From the NCBI GenBank assembly GCA_016710135.1, contig JADJLM010000001.1, positions 1,116,001 to 1,180,000 on the forward strand: a DNA stretch of 64,000 nt. Direction: 5' to 3'. The notes beneath the pieces are model-generated. The model did not search any database. It saw only the letters and a list, made by a program, of their open reading frames with translations, and was not told the DNA's origin. Shown one piece after another: positions 39,638 through 50,256 of the stretch; the first letter of the stretch is position 1; each line of letters starts with the position of its first letter. The position numbers were made by a program, and so were the translations under genes. Source of the stretch: Nitrosomonas sp. (GTDB lineage: Bacteria; Pseudomonadota; Gammaproteobacteria; Burkholderiales; Nitrosomonadaceae).

Positions 39638-40614
39638 TATACGCTTAGTCCTTGTTCATTAAACATTCCTTCAAAAAGAACGCTACTCAAATACCGCTCT
39701 CCTGAGTCAGGCAGAATCACTACGATTGTTTTGCCAGCATTTTCAGCTCGTTTCGCTTGCCTAACCGCTGCGGCTACAGCTGCACCACAAGAGATTCCTG
39801 AAAGAATCCCTTCTTCCCGAGCTAATCGACGCGCGTACACAATCGCTTCTTCATTCGACACCTGCTCTACCACATCCACCAAAGAAAGATCGAGATTATC
39901 GGGAATAAACCCTGCCCCGATTCCTTGAATTTTATGTGGCCCGGGTGTTAAGGGTTTGCCTGCACGTTGCTGAGAAATCACTGGACTTGCTGAAGGTTCA
40001 ACTGCTACTGATAGAATAGGCTTACCTTTAGCATGTTTGATATATCGCGACACACCAGTCATCGTTCCCCCTGTTCCAATACCCGCAACAAAAATATCAA
40101 TTGCACCATCGGTATCGTTCCAAATTTCAGGACCGGTTGTTAGCTCGTGTATTGCTGGATTTGCAGAATTCTTAAACTGTTGTAGAAGCACATATCGGTC
40201 TGTACCCGACTCCACTATCTCATTTGCTTTTGCGATCGCACCATTCATTCCTTTTGATCCATCTGTTAGAACCAGTTTTGCCCCGAAAGCGACTAATAGT
40301 TTACGACGCTCTATACTCATCGTTTCCGGCATTGTTAATGTAAGCGGGATACCCCTTGCTGCGGCAACAAATGCCAAGGCAATGCCTGTATTTCCACTCG
40401 TTGATTCAACGATTTCTTTCCCAGGACCTAATAATCCTCTGCGTTCCGCATCATCAACCATGGCTACTCCGATTCGGCACTTTACTGAATAAGCCGGGTT
40501 CCGTCCTTCAATTTTGGCCAGCACTGTTGCTGGTGCACCATCAAGTACTCGATTAAGCTGGACGAGCGGCGTTCGTCCAATTGACCTTGAGTTATCCTTA
40601 AACCAATTTGACAT
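39637..40614 (-). CDS. cysK: Cysteine synthase (O-acetylserine sulfhydrylase)
   Basis: PLP enzyme that makes cysteine from O-acetylserine and sulfide. 325 residues. The PLP lysine is Lys45 in YSVKCRIG, and the substrate loop is STSGNTG. The phosphate-binding glycine loop is GIGTGGTMTG, and the C-terminal block is LPDSGERYLSS. It has an AGGGG ribosome site. It could be annotated as CysK or CysM. The GRNPAYSVKCRIG block with Cys after Lys is CysK-like. It forms an operon with cysE. Confidence 0.92.
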   Translation of the reverse strand: MSNWFKDNSRSIGRTPLVQLNRVLDGAPATVLAKIEGRNPAYSVKCRIGVAMVDDAERRGLLGPGKEIVESTSGNTGIALAFVAAARGIPLTLTMPETMSIERRKLLVAFGAKLVLTDGSKGMNGAIAKANEIVESGTDRYVLLQQFKNSANPAIHELTTGPEIWNDTDGAIDIFVAGIGTGGTMTGVSRYIKHAKGKPILSVAVEPSASPVISQQRAGKPLTPGPHKIQGIGAGFIPDNLDLSLVDVVEQVSNEEAIVYARRLAREEGILSGISCGAAVAAAVRQAKRAENAGKTIVVILPDSGERYLSSVLFEGMFNEQGLSV

Positions 40615-40918
40615 GTGTTACCCCTTTCTTATAAGTCATCTGATAATTTTATATTGAATCTCAAAATGAATTAGATTTGATACTTTATTTTACTCATACA
40701 GAAATCTTAGTTAAATTAGCAATCTGCCTGATAGGCCTATCCTAATGTTTAAAACAAATAAAATTGGAATAATGATATAAAACTCGTCTATTTTAAAGAT
40801 AAACATAGCACTCATTGAATGCTATGCTCATTTATGCATCAATGAAAATACAGCAAATCTAATTCCTACTTAGCTAACTCAGTATAGATTTTCATTTCCG
40901 AATGTTCATTAAATCTTC
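40615..40918. other. Intergenic region between cysK and the GGDEF/EAL gene
   Basis: About 300 AT-rich bases between two divergent genes. It contains a perfect 12-base palindrome (GATAGGCCTATC, 40730-40741). It also holds a 7-bp inverted repeat, CATAGCA/TGCTATG, at 40804-40826 around a nine-base loop, without a following T-tract. Either might be an operator, but I cannot assign a regulator. Confidence 0.3.
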
Positions 40919-43900
40919 ATGATACAACGACCAGCCTCTTTCTGGATTTCATTGATTCTACGAATGCTTTGCTTAGTACTCGCCTATTACATAGGAGCAA
41001 TGCTGGGCTTGAGCATACCGCACATTGGCTCAAATATCACCCTATTTTGGCCACCTTCTGGAATTGCCCTAGCAGTACTAACACTATGGGGGTTAAGTTT
41101 CTGCCCTGGTATTTTTCTAGGTTCATTAGCTGTTATGCTAACTATCGACGAATTAGCGTTACCAGCTGCCTTAAGTGTTTCTTTAGGTAATACCTTAGGT
41201 CCACTGGTCGGCGCTTATATTCTTCGAAAAACAGCAGGATTTCCTATTCACTTTTCTGAAAAGCAAAATATTATTCGATTTCTGATTATTAGTGCCGGCA
41301 CTACTATTATCACAGCAAGCATTGGCTCACTGACTTTCTATTTAAATGAAAAAATACCGATCGAACATCTTCAGTTAGCATGGCTAGGGTGGTGGTCAGG
41401 GGATATGATTGGTATTCTAGTTTTTGCCCCCCCCTTTTTCTTCTGGTCTACTCAATCTATAAAGAACTTCCTGCTCAACTTAACTAAAAAATGGGAATTT
41501 ATTATAGCAATCAGTAGTTGCATAGGATTATCTTGGATCGTGTTTATCGGATTAACCCCAATGAATACGATTACATTCCCTTATATTGTATATCTCCCCT
41601 TGTTGTGGATTGGTCTTCGCTTTAATTCAATGGCAATGACAACAGCCGTTATCGTTATCTCATCATTAGCCGTGATAGGTACTTCACTAGGAATGGGGCC
41701 CTTCTCAAAGGGAAATTTCAGTACAGACCAATTTCTGTTATGTGTTTTTATTACAACCACATCGCTCATTTCCTTCATGATGATAAGCATCCAATCATCG
41801 CGAAGATTGGTTGAACAAAATCTACGAGATAGTGAATCACGCCTCCGATTAGCACTTGAAGCAGCCAATCAAGGATTATATGACCTAAACATCCAAACCG
41901 ATCAAGCTATCGTAAGTCCAGAATACGCTCGTATGCTTGGTTATGATCCGGATTCGTTTCAGGAATCTAGTACTAAATGGCTTGAACGGATGCATCCAGA
42001 AGACCGCGAACGTACTTATCAAATTTATAAAGATTATATTAATGGTGTAAAAAGCAATTACGAAGTGGAATTCCGGCAACTAACACGAACTGGGGAGTGG
42101 AAATGGATTTTATCGCTCGGAAAAGTGGTCGAATGGGACGATCAAGGACACCCACTTCGAATGCTAGGAACACATACTGATATTAGCGACCTTAAAGCTA
42201 AAGAATTAGTACTTCAGCAAAATGAAGAAGCGCTTCACCGAACACAAATCATCGCAAAATTAGGCAGTTGGCATTTTGATCTAATACATGACGTCCTTAC
42301 ATTATCTAAGGAGGCTTTTCGAATATTTGGAGCGGAAAGACAAGCACCCTTCAGTTTTAGTGGTTTTTTAGCTCACGTGCTCCCTGAAGATCGAGAAAAT
42401 GTTAATCTGGCTTGGCAAGCTTTTCTCAGAGGAGAACCTTACGATATTGAGTTCCGTTTTAAACTCAATGCGCGAATAAAATGGGTTAGAGTCAGAGCTG
42501 AGATCACGACATTTGATGGTAATAGTATTCCTATCAAAGCGGTTGGAACAATACAAGATATCAATGAACGTAAACAAGCAATTGAAGAAATTACTCAAGC
42601 TAAAAATTTACTCCGCACGGTCATTGATGCTTCTCCCGATATGATATTTGTAAAAGATAAGCAGCATCGTTTCTTACTTGTTAATCAATCATTAGCTGCT
42701 AGCCAGAGACTAGACCCAGCAGCAATGCTAGGTAAACCTGATACAGATTTCTGGCCTAATTACCAATGTTATGGTGATCCAGCACGAAACATTAGAGGAT
42801 TCCATGCAGATGATGACGAAGCTTTTTCTGGCAAAATCGTCCATAATCCAGCTGATCAAGCCCTACTAGCAAATGGTGAGCTCCGTTGGTTTGATACGAT
42901 TAAAATCCCACTGCGCAATATGCAAGGACATATTACGGCGATATTAGGTTGCGCTCGTGATATTACGGATCGACTCCATATCGAATCAAAATACCGAGCC
43001 TTGATAGAACAGATTCCGGCAGTAACCTACACAATTGCTATAGACCCAGAAATACATACTGTGTATGTGAGTCCGCAGCTTGAAACTCAACTGGGATTCA
43101 GCGTTAATGAATGGTTAGCCGATCCGCAACTATGGTTAAATCAAATTCATCCTGAAGATCGAAAGCAAGTATTGTCAGGCCTATCCGTCAGTTTAACAAC
43201 TGGGTCACCTTATTATTCAGAATATCGAATATACAAAAAAGATGGCAGGCTCACTTGGGTAAGGGATGACGCAGTTTGGCTGAAAGATGTGGCAGGTAAA
43301 CCTGTGTTACTCCAAGGTGTCATGCTTGACATCACGCATCAGCGGCAAGCTGAAGAAAAATTAAACACTGCCTTGGAAGAATTACGAAACTCCGAAAAGT
43401 TTCAGCGTGAATTAAGAACTTTAGCAGAGCGTGAACAAAGTCGTTTAGGCGCCCTACTTTCTGCAATGAATATCGGTATATTATTCGAAGATAACGATAG
43501 GCTGATTGAATATATCAATCCGACTTTCATGAGAATGTGGAACATCAATGAACATGACTATTTATTGAATAAGCCAATCCAAGCGCTTGTGGAACGATCT
43601 AATGAGATATTCTCAAAGCCAGCGCATGCTTCAAAATATTTATTAAATCTACTTAATTCAGAAGAAATTACTAATTTATCTGAATTAGAACTAAATAGTG
43701 GAAGAACGCTGACTCAATCATCGTATCCAGTAAATGATGCGGAAAACAAACTGATCGGGCGTCTCTGGATATATGAAGATATCACACAAGAAAAACAGAC
43801 CGCCCAGCAACTGCTGTACCTTGCTGAACGAGACCCTCTTACCGGATTGCATAACCGACATCGCTTCCAAGAGGAACTCGATAATATGATTGTCACCTCA

Positions 43901-45128
43901 TTACGCAATCAAAATCAATTTGCACTGCTCTATTTTGATCTGGATGATTTTAAATATATCAACGATACGTTTGGTCACAAAGCAGGAGACACTGTGCTAA
44001 CCCGTACATCTGGGGAGATTTCTAGCATCGTTCGGCAAACTGAAATTTTCTCACGGCTGGGTGGAGATGAATTTGCAATTTTAAGCCCACTAAAACCCGA
44101 TGATGATATCAGCGCATTGCCCGTTCGTATCGTCAATTCTATTGCTTCCATTCCGATTCATTTTCGTGATACGAATATACGCCTAACAACCAGTGTCGGG
44201 GTGGCGATATTCCCTATACATGGGGAAACGGCTGAAGATCTGATTGCACATGCTGATGCAGCGATGTATCAAGCTAAAAATCATGGGAAAAACACCTGGG
44301 CACTTTATGATCCGATGCGGGATTCGTCAGAAATAATGATGAATCGGTTAACATGGTATAACCGGATCATACAAGCGCTTGAACAAAATCTGTTTGAAAT
44401 TCATTTTCAAGGGGTATATGAAACAACACAAAGTAACCTAGAACACCTAGAAATTCTAGTTAGAATGCGCGATAACAATAAACCCGATCAACTCATCATG
44501 CCGGGGCAATTTATTCCAGTTGCTGAAAAGAATGGGCAAATCGTCTATATTGATCGTTGGGTAATAAAACGAAGTATTGAATTACTCCATCAGAACCCCG
44601 ATATGCCCCCGTTGCAATCAATATCTCTGGTCGAACATTTGATGATCCAGCCATACCTAATTACATTAGTAATCTACTAAATGAGCATCACGTTGATCCC
44701 AAGCGTTTGATTATCGAGTTAACTGAAACGGCTGCAGTTTCTGACGTTCAAGATGCGCAACGTTTTATTGAAGCAGTTCATCAAACAGGGTGCCGTGTCT
44801 GCTTAGATGATTTTGGGAGTGGATTCTCCACCTTTGGCTATCTCAAATATCTTGGGGTAGAAGTATTAAAATCGATGGCTTATTTATTCGTGATCTTCCG
44901 AATAATCGTGACAATCAAATTTTTGTCAAAGCTATGGTAGAAGTAGCGCGAGGGTTAGGAAAAATCACCGTCGCTGAATTTGTTGAAGATGCTGCAACTT
45001 TGAACATGGTCAAGAATCTCGGGGTTGACCTTGCGCAAGGCTATTACCTAGGTCGTCCAGGGGCAAACTTCCCTAGAGATCATCGCAAAACAGCGGTAAA
45101 CTATATCGAACCTACTAAAGGCGTTTAG
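40919..45128 (+). CDS. MASE1-PAS-GGDEF-EAL cyclic-di-GMP protein (frame broken at about 44614 and 44868-44871)
   Basis: Very large membrane signalling protein, 1403 residues after correction. In order: MASE1-type membrane domain (about 10-300, eight or more helices, LFWPPSGIALAVLTLWG), four or five PAS/PAC modules (about 315-880), GGDEF domain with an intact motif (LGGDEFAIL near 1047), and an EAL domain from about 1155. The EAL side has EILVRM in place of EAL, plus ELTET and LDDFGSGFS, so key residues look present. Two single-base deletions break the EAL part: a G near 44614 and an A at 44868-44871. Repair restores NISGRTFDDP and LKIDGLFIRDL. It may both make and degrade c-di-GMP. Confidence 0.85.
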
Positions 45129-45139
45129 CAGCTAATTCA

Positions 45140-45400
45140 TTAAGCTTTATCAGAAGCTGTTGGAGGATGGTTACTAATATAATCAATAATGTCTCCGACT
45201 GTTCTCAGATTTCTCACTTCATCGCCGTCAAATGTAACACCAAATTCCTCTTCTGCATCAAATAATAACTGGACTGTATCCATTGAATCGAAACCCAAAT
45301 CTTTAAACTGTGATGCTGCCGTAACTGCTGAAGCGTCGATATTTTCAGCCTTAGAAGCAATAAACTGAATGACTCTTGCTTCGATATCTACCGTAGTCAT
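45140..45400 (-). CDS. Acyl carrier protein
   Basis: 86-residue ACP with the phosphopantetheine serine in LGFDSMD (Ser39), an acidic helix II and a helix III (EVRNLRTVGDIIDYI). It carries acyl or polyketide intermediates as thioesters. It lies 18 bases after a ketosynthase gene and apart from any fabH-fabD-fabG genes, which suggests it is not the housekeeping AcpP but a partner dedicated to the neighbouring ketosynthase. Its C-terminal tail (HPPTASDKA) extends slightly beyond a minimal ACP. Confidence 0.85.
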   Translation of the reverse strand: MTTVDIEARVIQFIASKAENIDASAVTAASQFKDLGFDSMDTVQLLFDAEEEFGVTFDGDEVRNLRTVGDIIDYISNHPPTASDKA

Positions 45401-45418
45401 GTGTTGTATTCCTATGAT

Positions 45419-46636
45419 TTAATTTGTTGTGAAGACAAGCGTGGAATTATTACCGCCAAAACCAAAAGCGTTACATAAGCCAATCTGGATCGGTTTTTTT
45501 ACCGCACGATTCGGTGTGTAGTCAAGATCACATTCTGAATCAGGTTCGATCAAATTGATCGTAGGGTGAATGGTGCCTGTTTTTAGCGCCATGATCGTTG
45601 CAATACTCCCAATTGCTGCCGATGCGCCAATAGAATGTCCTATCATTGATTTGATCGCACTAATAGATAGTTTATACGCATGTGCTCCGAAGCACTGTTT
45701 GATTGCTTTCGTCTCGACGATATCACCAAGTGGTGTAGAAGTTGCATGGGCATTAATATAATCAACACTTTCAGGTTGAATATGTGCATCTTGCATGGCC
45801 GCTTGCATCGCAGCGACCTGTCCGTCCATTTCCGGTGCAACGATATGTACCGCATCGCAGGTACAGCCGTAACCCGATAAATAGGCATGAATCTGTGCCC
45901 CCCGTTGTTTTGCATGGTCTTCTTTTTCTAGAACAAGGATACCCGCACCCTCGCCAATCACAAAACCATCCCGGTCTTTTGCAAAAGGTCGGGATGCATG
46001 TTGGGGATCATTATTAAATCCAGTTGACAACGCAAAGAGCGCCTCAAAACCAGACATCGTCAAAGGTAACACGCATGCTTCAGCGCCTCCTGCTATCACA
46101 GCATCAGCTCTTCCTGAGCGGATCAATTCAAGCCCTACCCCAATCGCATTACTGCCTGATGAACATGCTGTACTCGTTGTTAGGTTAACTCCCTTAAATC
46201 CATACTTTGCTGCAATCCAAGCTGCCGCTGAATTGGCCATAATACGTGGCACGGTAAAGGGAGGTAAAGATTTTTTCTGGAATTTTCGTGTTGCCGAAGA
46301 TTCAAAAGTTGTAAACCCTCCCATTCCTGAACCTAAGCTTACTGCTACGCGTTGAGGTAAGTAACAATCAAGATCGCCAGAGTCTTTAAGTGCAAAATTA
46401 GCCGCACATAACGCTAACTGTGTAAATCGATCAGATTGTTCAATTTGTTTTGCAGACATCAGGGAAGCGGGATCAAATCCAATGATTTCACCGGCAATTT
46501 GGGAACGTTGGTTTGACGCATCAAAGCTATTAATTTTACGTATTCCACATACACCATTTACTGCAGCATTCCAGAATTGCTCAACTCCTGTTCCGATTGG
46601 AGCAATAACTCCCATTCCAGTTACAACAACACGCAT
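45419..46636 (-). CDS. Beta-ketoacyl-ACP synthase II family (FabF-like)
   Basis: Condensing enzyme of 405 residues. The catalytic triad is complete: Cys158 (TACSSGSNAIG), His297 (NAHATSTPLGD) and His334 (MIGHSIGASA), with Lys329 in SAIKS. The start ATG 46636 begins the family motif VVVTGMGVIAP. It is followed by an ACP gene, forming a two-gene unit. The usual FabF neighbours (acpP, fabG, fabD) are not here. It may be a second copy for a specialised lipid or polyketide-like product, though a split housekeeping copy is possible. Confidence 0.85.
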   Translation of the reverse strand: MRVVVTGMGVIAPIGTGVEQFWNAAVNGVCGIRKINSFDASNQRSQIAGEIIGFDPASLMSAKQIEQSDRFTQLALCAANFALKDSGDLDCYLPQRVAVSLGSGMGGFTTFESSATRKFQKKSLPPFTVPRIMANSAAAWIAAKYGFKGVNLTTSTACSSGSNAIGVGLELIRSGRADAVIAGGAEACVLPLTMSGFEALFALSTGFNNDPQHASRPFAKDRDGFVIGEGAGILVLEKEDHAKQRGAQIHAYLSGYGCTCDAVHIVAPEMDGQVAAMQAAMQDAHIQPESVDYINAHATSTPLGDIVETKAIKQCFGAHAYKLSISAIKSMIGHSIGASAAIGSIATIMALKTGTIHPTINLIEPDSECDLDYTPNRAVKKPIQIGLCNAFGFGGNNSTLVFTTN

Positions 46637-46863
46637 TTCTAATCATCCAGTAATTGAATATTACCCTAAAACATTTTGTTAGCTAAAGTTTGATAGATCA
46701 AACAGAGACAATCCGAACATCACAAATAAATAAAGAAAAGGAAGCAAGCAAGATCATCAAATATTAAGGAGCAAATTTTCTCACACTACCCCATGACACA
46801 ACTCAAATCATGTTGTATCCAATAATCTGAAGCTCATCCCTTCTGTAAATTATCTGCCGAAAG

Positions 46864-48045
46864 CTATCGGTTAGTAAAATCCTCAAATAACCAGTCTGAA
46901 AATATAGTTTCTTCCAACTGATCATTCATCAATTGATACTGAGTTGTAAGCCAGTGTTTAAAATAGTTTTCATCTTCAAGGTACTGTAAATCTCGCTGTA
47001 ACAAGTTAATTTTCTTTTCAGCAAGCATAGTATTTAAGTTGAAGCTACGCCCTAAATTAACCTGATTGACACTCTCATAGGGTTTGAGTCCAAATTCATG
47101 CCGAATTTTGTCACGTTCTGTATTTAACTGATTTTCTATATCTTTGATTTGCTGTTTTAGCAATAAGGTTAGTGACGTAATTTTTTCTTCAGCTAATTGT
47201 GCGATGGATTCAGTATTACTTAACGCTGTGTGTAGCTGAATTTTTAATAAAGCAACCAAATCCCTGCGCTCATATGCTGCATTCGCTTCACTCATTAGTT
47301 CAGTTTTACGAGCTTGTTCATCTGGATTATGCTCACGATCTGGATGAAGCGCACTCGCGAGTTGTCTGAATACAAAACGTAAAGTAGACTTTGCTTCATC
47401 AAGCTCAGCTTGTATCTTTTGTTGCGTTGCAGTTAATTTCTTTTTCGTGCCGCGATCCCTACGTGCTTTCTGCTCACTCGCTTGAGCTTCATGCAAACGA
47501 TTCATACCAACTCGCAATACATCTTCAACTGAATCAAGCGATTCATCAACGCACAATGGTTCCCCAAGCAGCTCCTCTATCGCTTGCCGTGCTTCGTCAG
47601 CAGCCATTTTTTCCTTGTACGCGATCGTTTCTTTGCTATGTTTATCGTGAATAATTTGTAGATCGCTATCACCCTCGGCCACAAGTTGACAGCAGAGTTC
47701 GCACAATATGGTTGTTGCAATCGATCGCTGTTTAGTTGTCAACCCCTTGCGTGTCAGACGTTCATCAAGCCATAACACCAATGCACGTTGTAATTCATGA
47801 TATCGGTGTCGCAGTGGTGTGATTTTCTGTAAATATCTTGGCCGATGCGCATCGCTTAGCTGTTGTAGTGTTACACGCTGCTTGTTTAATCGCTCGACAC
47901 GATCAAGAAGCTGGTTAAAACGCTGTTGCGCAGGAGATAAACGCTGTGAGGGCGTTTCCAGCTTAAGCGAAATTGCTAAATTTTCTTGTACTTGCTGATC
48001 CTCTTCCTGATGCTTCTCAGCAAACAAGTCAAATTGACGGGACAT
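46864..48045 (-). CDS. J-domain protein with central/C-terminal DnaJ-like module
   Basis: 393-residue soluble, highly charged protein. The HPD signature of J-domains is at residues 234-236 within LRFVFRQLASALHPDREHNPDEQARKTELMSEANAAYERRD, which matches J-domain helices II and III. The N-terminal 200 residues are mostly helical, and the C-terminal 100 look coiled-coil (KITSLTLLLKQQIKDIENQL). J-domains stimulate DnaK-type Hsp70 ATPase, so this may be a specialised co-chaperone. I do not know a characterised homologue. It ends about 220 bases downstream of the ketosynthase start region and is not clearly in an operon. Confidence 0.62.
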   Translation of the reverse strand: MSRQFDLFAEKHQEEDQQVQENLAISLKLETPSQRLSPAQQRFNQLLDRVERLNKQRVTLQQLSDAHRPRYLQKITPLRHRYHELQRALVLWLDERLTRKGLTTKQRSIATTILCELCCQLVAEGDSDLQIIHDKHSKETIAYKEKMAADEARQAIEELLGEPLCVDESLDSVEDVLRVGMNRLHEAQASEQKARRDRGTKKKLTATQQKIQAELDEAKSTLRFVFRQLASALHPDREHNPDEQARKTELMSEANAAYERRDLVALLKIQLHTALSNTESIAQLAEEKITSLTLLLKQQIKDIENQLNTERDKIRHEFGLKPYESVNQVNLGRSFNLNTMLAEKKINLLQRDLQYLEDENYFKHWLTTQYQLMNDQLEETIFSDWLFEDFTNR

Positions 48046-48082
48046 GATTTACTTGATCAATGACTATGGAAGAATGATGCGG

Positions 48083-48904
48083 TCAAATTCCCCGTAGTAG
48101 CTCATTAATCCCCGTTTTGGAACGCGTCTTAGCATCGACTTGTTTTACAATAACTGCGCAATAAAGGCTATATTGCTTATTTTCTGAGGGCAGGCTCCCT
48201 GACACGACGACTGACCCTGGCGGAATACGCCCATAGCTAACTTGCCCTGTTTCTCGATCATAAATTTTAGTACTTTGCCCAATATAAACGCCCATTGAGA
48301 TTACTGAATTCTCGCCAACGATGACACCTTCGACAATTTCAGATCGAGCGCCAATAAAGCAATTATCCCCAATGATTGTTGGGTTTGCTTGTACAGGCTC
48401 AAGTACTCCCCCAATCCCAACGCCCCCCGATAAATGAACATTCTTGCCAATTTGAGCACATGATCCAACTGTCGCCCAAGTATCGACCATCGTTCCTTCA
48501 TCTACGTAAGCACCAATATTGACATAAGAAGGCATCAATACCACATTACTCGCAATAAAAGCACCCTTCCGAACTGCTGCAGGAGGAACAACACGGAACC
48601 CACCATCGCGAAAATCGCGAGAACTATAATCAGCAAATTTTGAAGGAACCTTATCAAAATAATTCGAAAATCCGCCTTTGATAAAATTATTATCCTCAAT
48701 CCTAAAAGACAGAAGCACGGCCTTCTTGATCCATTGGTGAGTTACCCATTCACCATTAACCTTTTCTGCAACCCGTAATTTACCTACATCGAGTAACTGA
48801 ATGACTTGAGCAATTGTTTCTTTAAGACCCGCCTCCACATTACGGGGTGTTAATTCTGCACGCCGCTCAAACGCTGCTTCAATTGTTGCTTGCAACTGTT
48901 CCAT
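48083..48904 (-). CDS. dapD: Tetrahydrodipicolinate N-succinyltransferase
   Basis: Transfers succinyl from succinyl-CoA to tetrahydrodipicolinate in lysine/diaminopimelate synthesis. 273 residues. The N-terminal helical domain is followed by left-handed beta-helix repeats from about residue 100 (PPAAVRKGAFIASNVVLMPSYVNIGAYVDEGTMVDTWATVGSCAQIG). The C-terminal block is YCAVIVKQVDAKTRSKTGINELLR. It follows dapC by 27 bases, a common betaproteobacterial pair. Confidence 0.95.
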   Translation of the reverse strand: MEQLQATIEAAFERRAELTPRNVEAGLKETIAQVIQLLDVGKLRVAEKVNGEWVTHQWIKKAVLLSFRIEDNNFIKGGFSNYFDKVPSKFADYSSRDFRDGGFRVVPPAAVRKGAFIASNVVLMPSYVNIGAYVDEGTMVDTWATVGSCAQIGKNVHLSGGVGIGGVLEPVQANPTIIGDNCFIGARSEIVEGVIVGENSVISMGVYIGQSTKIYDRETGQVSYGRIPPGSVVVSGSLPSENKQYSLYCAVIVKQVDAKTRSKTGINELLRGI

Positions 48905-48931
48905 GTTATTCCTTGAATAAATTTAATAATT

Positions 48932-50131
48932 TTAATGAATTTGGGAAATACATTCTTTTATTCGTTGCATCGCTTGTGAACATTCGGCTAATGGAGCAAC
49001 GAGCGCAATACGAACAAAATTTTCTCCTGGGTTGAATCCATGCGCTTCGCGACCAAGATAGCTCCCTGGCAAAACGATTACATTATAATCGCGATATAAC
49101 ATTTGCGTGAAATCCTGATCATTAATAGGCGTTCTGACCCACAAATAAAAACCAGCATCAGGCATCTTTGCCGGTAAACATCCATTTAAAATCGCGAGCG
49201 CATCTTTAAATTTCTCATGATAAATTCGGCGATTCTCGATCACATGTTGTTCATCGCTCCAAGCAATAGTGCTGGCTGCTTGAACTGCTGGATTCATCGC
49301 ACTCCCATGATAAGTACGATACAGTAAAAAATCTTTCAGAATCGATGAATCTCCGGCAACAAAGCCTGAGCGTAAGCCTGGAACATTAGACCGTTTGGAC
49401 AAGCTGGTAAAAACCACTAACCGAGTAAACTTGCTGCGTCCTAATTGTTGTGCTGCTTGCAACCCACCTAATGGCGGATTCTGCTCATCGAAGTAAATTT
49501 CCGAGTAGCACTCATCGGATGCAATTACGAATCCATAGCGATCCGATAATTCAAATAACTGTTGCCACTCATCCAAAGTCATCACGCGTCCCGTTGGATT
49601 ATTGGGAGAGCAAACATAAATCAATTGAGTACGTGCCCAAATCGCTTGTGGTAGCTGTTCATAATCCAGTGCAAAATCATGCTCTGCGAATGCATTGATA
49701 AAATAAGGTTTGGCGCCAGCAAGTAACGCTGCACATTCATAAATTTGATAAAACGGATTAGAACAAACTACGATCGGCTGTTCAGCTGTTTTACTATCAA
49801 TGACAGTTTGAGCAAACGCGAATAATGCTTCACGGCTCCCATTAACAGGAATAATTTCGGTTTCTGAATCAATCGCAGTCAATTGATAGCGTTGCACTAG
49901 CCATGTCGCAATACTGGCTCGTAGCCATTTCGAACCCAGTGTTGTAGGATAACTTGCTATACCATCTAATTTGTTGCCCAATTCGGTTAGGATAAATGCG
50001 GGTGTCTCATGTTTGGGTTCACCTATATGCAGATTAATCGGTGTTAAAGCTGTGTTAGCAGTAATACCCTCAAGCAAATGGGAAAGTTTTTGAAAGGGAT
50101 AGGGTTGAAGACTTCTCAATAGCGGGTTCAT
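48932..50131 (-). CDS. dapC: Succinyldiaminopimelate transaminase
   Basis: PLP-dependent class I/II aminotransferase, 399 residues, converting N-succinyl-2-amino-6-oxopimelate to succinyl-DAP. The PLP lysine is in FTSLSKRSNVPGLRSGF (about residue 247). Other family marks are NGSREALFAF, SPNNPTGRVM and SDECYSEIYFD. The adjacency to dapD supports the specific role over other aminotransferases. It is divergent from the EamA transporter gene. Confidence 0.92.
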   Translation of the reverse strand: MNPLLRSLQPYPFQKLSHLLEGITANTALTPINLHIGEPKHETPAFILTELGNKLDGIASYPTTLGSKWLRASIATWLVQRYQLTAIDSETEIIPVNGSREALFAFAQTVIDSKTAEQPIVVCSNPFYQIYECAALLAGAKPYFINAFAEHDFALDYEQLPQAIWARTQLIYVCSPNNPTGRVMTLDEWQQLFELSDRYGFVIASDECYSEIYFDEQNPPLGGLQAAQQLGRSKFTRLVVFTSLSKRSNVPGLRSGFVAGDSSILKDFLLYRTYHGSAMNPAVQAASTIAWSDEQHVIENRRIYHEKFKDALAILNGCLPAKMPDAGFYLWVRTPINDQDFTQMLYRDYNVIVLPGSYLGREAHGFNPGENFVRIALVAPLAECSQAMQRIKECISQIH

Positions 50132-50256
50132 TTGTGATATGAATTCTAAAACCTTGTATTTATGCCATCATTAACGATTAATATTTATTAGTCAGCTACA
50201 AGACTTATGCTTTTCACTAAAGTGAAACTTATTATTAAATTAGAACCGCATTATAA

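Noticed and set aside
41581..41868. Minus-strand open frame within the GGDEF/EAL gene
   Set aside because: Composition is that of a reverse shadow and it lies wholly inside a well-supported gene.
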